Assembly (NCBI GenBank): GCA_016211195.1
Contig: JACQSS010000006.1
Coordinates: forward strand, 1 to 46,473
DNA: 46,473 bases
Direction of reading: 5' to 3'
Source of the DNA: Candidatus Woesearchaeota archaeon
Lineage (GTDB): Archaea > Nanobdellota > Nanobdellia > Woesearchaeales > JAGVYF01
Both the position numbers and the translations under genes were made by a program. Under the pieces are notes generated by a model. That model was not told where the DNA came from and searched no databases. It saw only the letters and a program-made list of their open reading frames with translations. Positions 43,927-46,473 of this stretch are shown here, one piece after another; within the stretch, counting starts at the first letter, position 1, and each line of letters starts with the position of its first letter.

Positions 43927-45606
43927 ATGCCGAAAATCAGGTTCCTTGACGACGCACTCATCAGCAAGATTGCTGCTGGCGAGGTGATTGAACGGCCAAG
44001 TTCAGTGGTTAAGGAACTTATTGAGAACAGCCTTGACGCGAATGCGCATGCAATCTCTGTGTCCATCGAAGACGGAGGAAGAGCACGCATCACCGTGACC
44101 GATGATGGTGAAGGGATGGATGAGGAAGACTGCAAGCTCTGCATTGGGCGGCATGCTACCAGCAAATTACGGACACAGGCAGACCTTTTTTCGATTGGGA
44201 CATTAGGGTTCCGGGGAGAAGCTCTTGCAAGCATTGCAGCTATTGCAGATATGACTATTACCAGCAGGATACGTTCATCTCCCGAAGCAACTATCGTACG
44301 GGTTTCCCGCGGACAAGCCACGACGCAGAAAGCCGGCGCACCCACTGGCACGGAAATTACGATACAATCACTTTTTTCCCATACACCCGCACGCAAGAAA
44401 TATCTGAAATCTGCAAGCACAGAAGCAGCCATGGTCGCTGATGTCGTCACGCGATTTGCCCTGTTCTATCCCCAGCACCATTTCCAGCTTTTCCACAACA
44501 ACCATTGTCTCCTGAACACAAGCCCAGCAAATGAGTGGATAGAGCGCATTGCCGACCTCTATGGACACGACCTTGCAAAAGGGTTGCTTCCAGTCTACCA
44601 CCAACAGGACAAGTACACCATTAGAGGATTTGTGTCAAAACCTGCACTGACACGGCAGGACAGACGGTGTCAGCACCTCGCAGTCAATGCGCGATGGGTA
44701 AAAAGCAAGGTCGTGAGTGATGCGATCCAGACCGCGTATGGCCGGCTGCTCTTCCATGACCGGTACCCCCTCTTCATCCTGCAGATAGACCTTCCCTTCC
44801 AGCAAGTGGATGTGAATGTCCATCCAACCAAGAAAGAAGTCAGGTTTCTCGAAGAGCAGAAACTATGTGACTTGCTTGTAGCGGCAGTCTCAACCACGCT
44901 GCAGGCATATGATCTAACACCATCAACGACCATTGCGGCAGACCACATAAAGCCAACCCCTGCAGCACACTTTGTTCCGGATACGACGCGGCAAGAGACA
45001 CTCTCATTTGTTCCAGAGGAAGAGACATCTTTTCCATTTGTTATCAAAGGATGCATCCATGACTGTTTTTGGATTGTCGAAGATGAGCATGGCATGATGT
45101 TGGTTGACCAGCACGCAGCGGATGAGCGCGTCAACTATGAAACATTGGCCAGTCAATTCAATACTGGGGGTATTGCAGCACAGCAATTGCTCGAGCCAGT
45201 CATGATAACAGTACCACCACATGAGGTACTCCTCTTTTCGCAGAAACTGCCTGAGCTCGAGCAGTTCGGTTTTATTGTAGAAGCCTTCGGCACAAACACA
45301 CTCATTGTCCGCTCAAGCCCGGTTGTTATGGGCAGGCAACAAACAAAGGATCTTTTGCTCGATTTAGTCAGTGAGCTGTCACATATCGAAACAGGCCGCA
45401 TCAATGAGATCAAAGACAATATCATTGCCCGCATGGCCTGCAGGAAGTCAGTAAAAAAGGGGGATAAGGTTGAACCACGTGAGATGTATGCTATCATGAA
45501 AAGGCTGCTGCGCACCAAAACACCGTACACGTGCCCGCATGGCCGCCCGACGATGATAACCTTATCTGAGCATGACCTCGAGAAAAAGTTCAAGCGGTGC
45601 GGCTGA
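43927..45606 (+). CDS. mutL: DNA mismatch repair protein MutL with endonuclease motif
   Basis: 'IAAGEVIERPSSVVKELIENSLDA', 'DDGEGMDEEDCKLCIGRHATSKL', 'GTLGFRGEALASIAAIADM'; C-term 'DQHAADERVNYE' and 'CPHGRPT'. Confidence 0.97.
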   Translation: MPKIRFLDDALISKIAAGEVIERPSSVVKELIENSLDANAHAISVSIEDGGRARITVTDDGEGMDEEDCKLCIGRHATSKLRTQADLFSIGTLGFRGEALASIAAIADMTITSRIRSSPEATIVRVSRGQATTQKAGAPTGTEITIQSLFSHTPARKKYLKSASTEAAMVADVVTRFALFYPQHHFQLFHNNHCLLNTSPANEWIERIADLYGHDLAKGLLPVYHQQDKYTIRGFVSKPALTRQDRRCQHLAVNARWVKSKVVSDAIQTAYGRLLFHDRYPLFILQIDLPFQQVDVNVHPTKKEVRFLEEQKLCDLLVAAVSTTLQAYDLTPSTTIAADHIKPTPAAHFVPDTTRQETLSFVPEEETSFPFVIKGCIHDCFWIVEDEHGMMLVDQHAADERVNYETLASQFNTGGIAAQQLLEPVMITVPPHEVLLFSQKLPELEQFGFIVEAFGTNTLIVRSSPVVMGRQQTKDLLLDLVSELSHIETGRINEIKDNIIARMACRKSVKKGDKVEPREMYAIMKRLLRTKTPYTCPHGRPTMITLSEHDLEKKFKRCG

Positions 45607-45615
45607 AGCGCGCAT

Positions 45616-46416
45616 TCAGAAATTCTGGGTGCGCAAGACAGGAACCCCAAGCTCTGCAACGATCCCCTTTATCCGTTCTTTCTGTTCGCCAAGGCCTTTC
45701 CAATCCAACACCACAAGCTCAGCTTTTGGCTGTGTCCGCACGAGCGCCTGCTCGAGCATCACCCGATTCAAATGGGCAAGATTGTATTTTGGGCAAATAT
45801 GGCCAAGGGCAATATCGCTCGAAAGCTGAATCTTTTTGAAACTCGGGGTGTGATGCAAGCCGCCGATGCCAACCGCTGTTTTTACGGTATGGGGTTTCCA
45901 TGACAGGAGATCAATGACTGTCTCGGCAATGATGCGTCCTGCATCCGTAGCATGATACTCCTTGTCCGACGAACCTATCTCAATGAACAGAAGCGGCCGC
46001 TTACTTGCTGGTCCATGGTGGGTCGCTTCCTGAAAGACCTCATAGCCGATAGTGTTTTTTTCTTCCAATAGTTGCACTGCGCGCTTCAGATACTGTGCAG
46101 GCGCAACTCCGAGTTGTACAGGTGCGCCGCCCAACTCAGCGTTTCCCCAGTTTCCGACGGCATGTGTACAAAGGGAAGGCACACCTGCTTTTGATTGATG
46201 CTTGGTTGCAAAGATAAAAAAGTCAGCAGCAACAGTATCACATTCCTCGAAGAAGACAGATTCCTTTGCAACCGTGTACAGTTTTGTCCCCTGCCATTGC
46301 AACACCGGATAACTGTGATAGCATTCATCTGTCGCTGCAAAACCCAAGGTGCACAGTGCTTTTTTGATTGTCTGCCCTGCAGGATCAGATGCGCTCACGA
46401 TAATGGCAAACTGCAT
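45616..46416 (-). CDS. dtdA: D-aminoacyl-tRNA deacylase, archaeal/plant GEK1 type
   Basis: 'FFIFATKHQSKAGVPSLCTHAVGNWGNAELGGAP', 'EVFQEATHHGPASKRPLLFIEIGSSDKEY', 'AVGIGGLHHTPSFKKIQLSSDIALGHICPKYNL'. Confidence 0.95.
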   Translation of the reverse strand: MQFAIIVSASDPAGQTIKKALCTLGFAATDECYHSYPVLQWQGTKLYTVAKESVFFEECDTVAADFFIFATKHQSKAGVPSLCTHAVGNWGNAELGGAPVQLGVAPAQYLKRAVQLLEEKNTIGYEVFQEATHHGPASKRPLLFIEIGSSDKEYHATDAGRIIAETVIDLLSWKPHTVKTAVGIGGLHHTPSFKKIQLSSDIALGHICPKYNLAHLNRVMLEQALVRTQPKAELVVLDWKGLGEQKERIKGIVAELGVPVLRTQNF

Positions 46417-46473
46417 GGCGCACTGAACAGCATTTTCTTTTTATGTTTTTCTGCTCAAATATAAGTATTAATA

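Noticed and set aside
43314-44450. 378-aa minus-strand ORF as a single gene
   Set aside because: Its N-terminal half is antisense to conserved mutL coding sequence; only the part from ATG 43787 is plausible.

Overview
This looks like an archaeal chromosomal window: archaeal-type beta-CASP RNase/FttA next to a proteasome beta subunit, a histone, translin, DtdA, GatCAB, an archaeal/eukaryal-type GlyRS, and TATA-like promoters. Small genome style and 'KGQINLFIIGG'-type membrane proteins suggest a DPANN/Woesearchaeota-like lineage, but that is inference. Housekeeping genes alternate with accessory islands. The main accessory locus is a tightly overlapping minus-strand gene cluster (about 7.08-19.53 kb). 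It encodes a 49-aa Cys-containing ORF missing from the supplied ORF track; a 3044-aa membrane-anchored protein with four MopE-like Asp/Cys repeats and two GGDEF-like domains (one degenerate, one with an intact GGDEL signature); a signal-peptide-bearing protein kinase-like/HExxH metalloprotease-like fusion; and a secreted HEAT-repeat protein that shares an N-terminal module with the kinase. Other notable items: a CoaB-like/class II aldolase/methyltransferase fusion beside an aminotransferase (0-3.6 kb); a PHPT1/Janus-type protein-histidine phosphatase homologue (39.96-40.32 kb); a two-copy MITE-like element, one copy bounded by a perfect 9-bp direct repeat (25.74-25.91 and 37.09-37.30 kb); and an archaeal MutS/MutL pair with an intact MutL endonuclease motif. 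All calls come from reading the sequence; no database search was run.
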